Assembly (NCBI GenBank): GCA_031265645.1
Contig: JAISCJ010000065.1
Span: forward strand, 1 to 5,316
Length of the DNA: 5,316 bases
Direction: 5' to 3'
Origin: Holosporales bacterium
Lineage (GTDB): Bacteria; Pseudomonadota; Alphaproteobacteria; BNTO01
Shown: in pieces, positions 4,468 to 5,316 of the stretch
Layout of the letters: each line of letters opens with the position of its first letter
Numbering within the stretch: the stretch's first letter is position 1
Translations under genes and position numbers: made by a program
Notes under the pieces: generated by a model
Databases searched by the model: none
Told to the model about the DNA's origin: nothing
The model's input: the letters and a program-made list of their open reading frames with translations, nothing else

Positions 4468-5316
4468 TTATGGATTTAATATTTGAAGCGTGCTTAGGCA
4501 TCTATCAAATGCACTTGAATCAACGTTTGCAGTTGCAGGATATATGACCACCTTTAAGCTTGTGCCATCACAGAACGCCCATTTGCCAATGCTTTTTGCG
4601 ATAGGGAAGGATGCAGTTACTAAAGATGGACAATGAGAAAATGGATCAATTTCAAGGATTTCTGCAGAAGGAAAAGACACTTTTGTTAAAGATGTGCAAT
4701 AGGAAAAGGCCCCGTTTGCAGCACCCTCCCCTTGGATACGAAATACATCGGGAAAGAAAACCGTGGTTAAGTTACAGCAGAACCTAAAAGCGTTGCGTTG
4801 AATTATCGTTGCTTTGTGAATTATGACTCTTACAAGGCTGCCAGAGTCAGCCCCTTCTCCTGTGCCACTAAACGCTTCTGCTGCAATAGTGCTGTCGCCC
4901 CAGTCCGTGACAACGAGGGTCTGCAATTTTTTGTATGTTTTCGCAAGAGTTGATATTTGCGTGCGCTGGTCGGCGGTTAAGCCAGGGCCGTTAATGAATC
5001 CCAGGGAAATGAGGTTCACGCAGGCTGAAAGATTTAACCCTGTCGGCTCCCAATTGTTGAAAATAAACAGGTGTTTGATGTTGGCCCAGGTTGCTGAAGC
5101 GCTGGTGGTATTAAGTAATATCAAAGTATCACTTGGCGGGCTGCTGCAATTTATATTGTTGGCAATAACAAAATCTGAAAAGACGGAATATGCTGCGGAA
5201 TAATCCGGAATGGTAAGATTAGCAACTACGTCATCTAAGGATTTTTTTACGGCGTCGACATTTTCGGCAACCGCACCAGTAAAGTTAACACTCTTCTGTG
5301 GGCCAAACTTGATTAA
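4468..5316 (-). CDS. BspA-type leucine-rich repeat protein, 5' end outside window (282 residues seen)
   Basis: The frame stays open from the stop at 4468 to the right edge, so the true start lies beyond 5316. A TTG at 5124 is only an internal codon: the 64 codons before it encode LIKFGPQKSVNF onward, which aligns with MIIGPNKDENF of the complete paralogue (its residues 55-65). About 50 N-terminal residues including the signal peptide are therefore missing from view. The family-specific region follows (LSACVNLISLGF, then ISTLAKTYKKLQTLVVTDWG, matching LSKCTNLKSLGF and ISTLARNTKVLQNLFIMNWG). Five LRR_5 units follow from visible residue 161, one fewer than the paralogue, and the second is 27 residues because of a GEGAA insertion. 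Another insertion (GTGEGADSG) precedes the first unit. It ends LQILNP-stop. A surface or secreted binding role is inferred from the repeat type. A terminator-like hairpin follows. Confidence 0.87.
   Translation of the reverse strand, partial: LIKFGPQKSVNFTGAVAENVDAVKKSLDDVVANLTIPDYSAAYSVFSDFVIANNINCSSPPSDTLILLNTTSASATWANIKHLFIFNNWEPTGLNLSACVNLISLGFINGPGLTADQRTQISTLAKTYKKLQTLVVTDWGDSTIAAEAFSGTGEGADSGSLVRVIIHKATIIQRNAFRFCCNLTTVFFPDVFRIQGEGAANGAFSYCTSLTKVSFPSAEILEIDPFSHCPSLVTASFPIAKSIGKWAFCDGTSLKVVIYPATANVDSSAFDRCLSTLQILNP
4472..4513 (-). repeat. 3' end repeat, copy 3 of 3
   Basis: This is the third copy of the 42-base C-terminal cap block, 34 of 42 bases identical to copy 2. It lies at the end of the right-hand LRR gene. 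Confidence 0.7.

Noticed and set aside
4823..5203. Plus-strand open frame of 126 codons opposite the right-hand LRR gene
   Set aside because: The minus strand here aligns with the paralogue throughout, so this is an antisense shadow.
1..5316. tRNA, rRNA, CRISPR array or riboswitch
   Set aside because: No cloverleaf, ribosomal sequence or regularly spaced direct repeats were seen; the only regular repeats are the 66-base LRR units within genes.

Overview
The window is AT-rich bacterial DNA. It holds one gene on the plus strand, facing a run of genes and one gene remnant on the minus strand. Every complete gene starts with an apparent signal peptide, so this looks like a locus for exported proteins. 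Secreted proteins with BspA-type leucine-rich repeats, a secreted protein with a deaminase signature, recent tandem duplication and decay, and a small palindromic insertion together suggest a host-associated bacterium, perhaps an intracellular symbiont of protists or arthropods. No housekeeping gene is present, so the lineage cannot be fixed.

Layout from the left. Positions 1-314 hold no convincing gene, but a candidate promoter (TTGACA at 241) and a strong Shine-Dalgarno sequence (301-308) lead into a plus-strand gene (315-1037) for an exported protein of unknown function. The convergent gap 1038-1230 contains a long imperfect palindrome (1078-1183) bounded on both sides by TGTAT, which looks like a small non-autonomous inserted element. 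Next, on the minus strand, is a 479-residue exported protein (1231-2670) with a Cys-x-Glu ... Pro-Cys-x-x-Cys signature of the zinc-dependent nucleotide/nucleic-acid deaminase fold.

From 2797 to the right edge lie three tandem minus-strand copies of one gene family: a signal peptide, a roughly 190-residue family-specific region, and 22-residue leucine-rich repeats of the LRR_5/BspA type ending in Leu-Asn-Pro-stop. The middle copy (3179-4264) is complete. The right copy (4468-5316) is open through the window edge, with its first ~50 codons outside. The left copy (2797-2981) is a decayed remnant: the first 15 codons of the signal peptide are joined out of frame to the last two repeats, with about 900 bp of the interior lost. 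The spacers between copies are also related, so the repeated unit is gene plus leader.

The LRR proteins probably act at the cell surface or outside the cell in binding or adhesion. The deaminase-like protein could be an exported toxin or effector, with no obvious immunity gene beside it. That they work together is only inferred from location and shared export signals.
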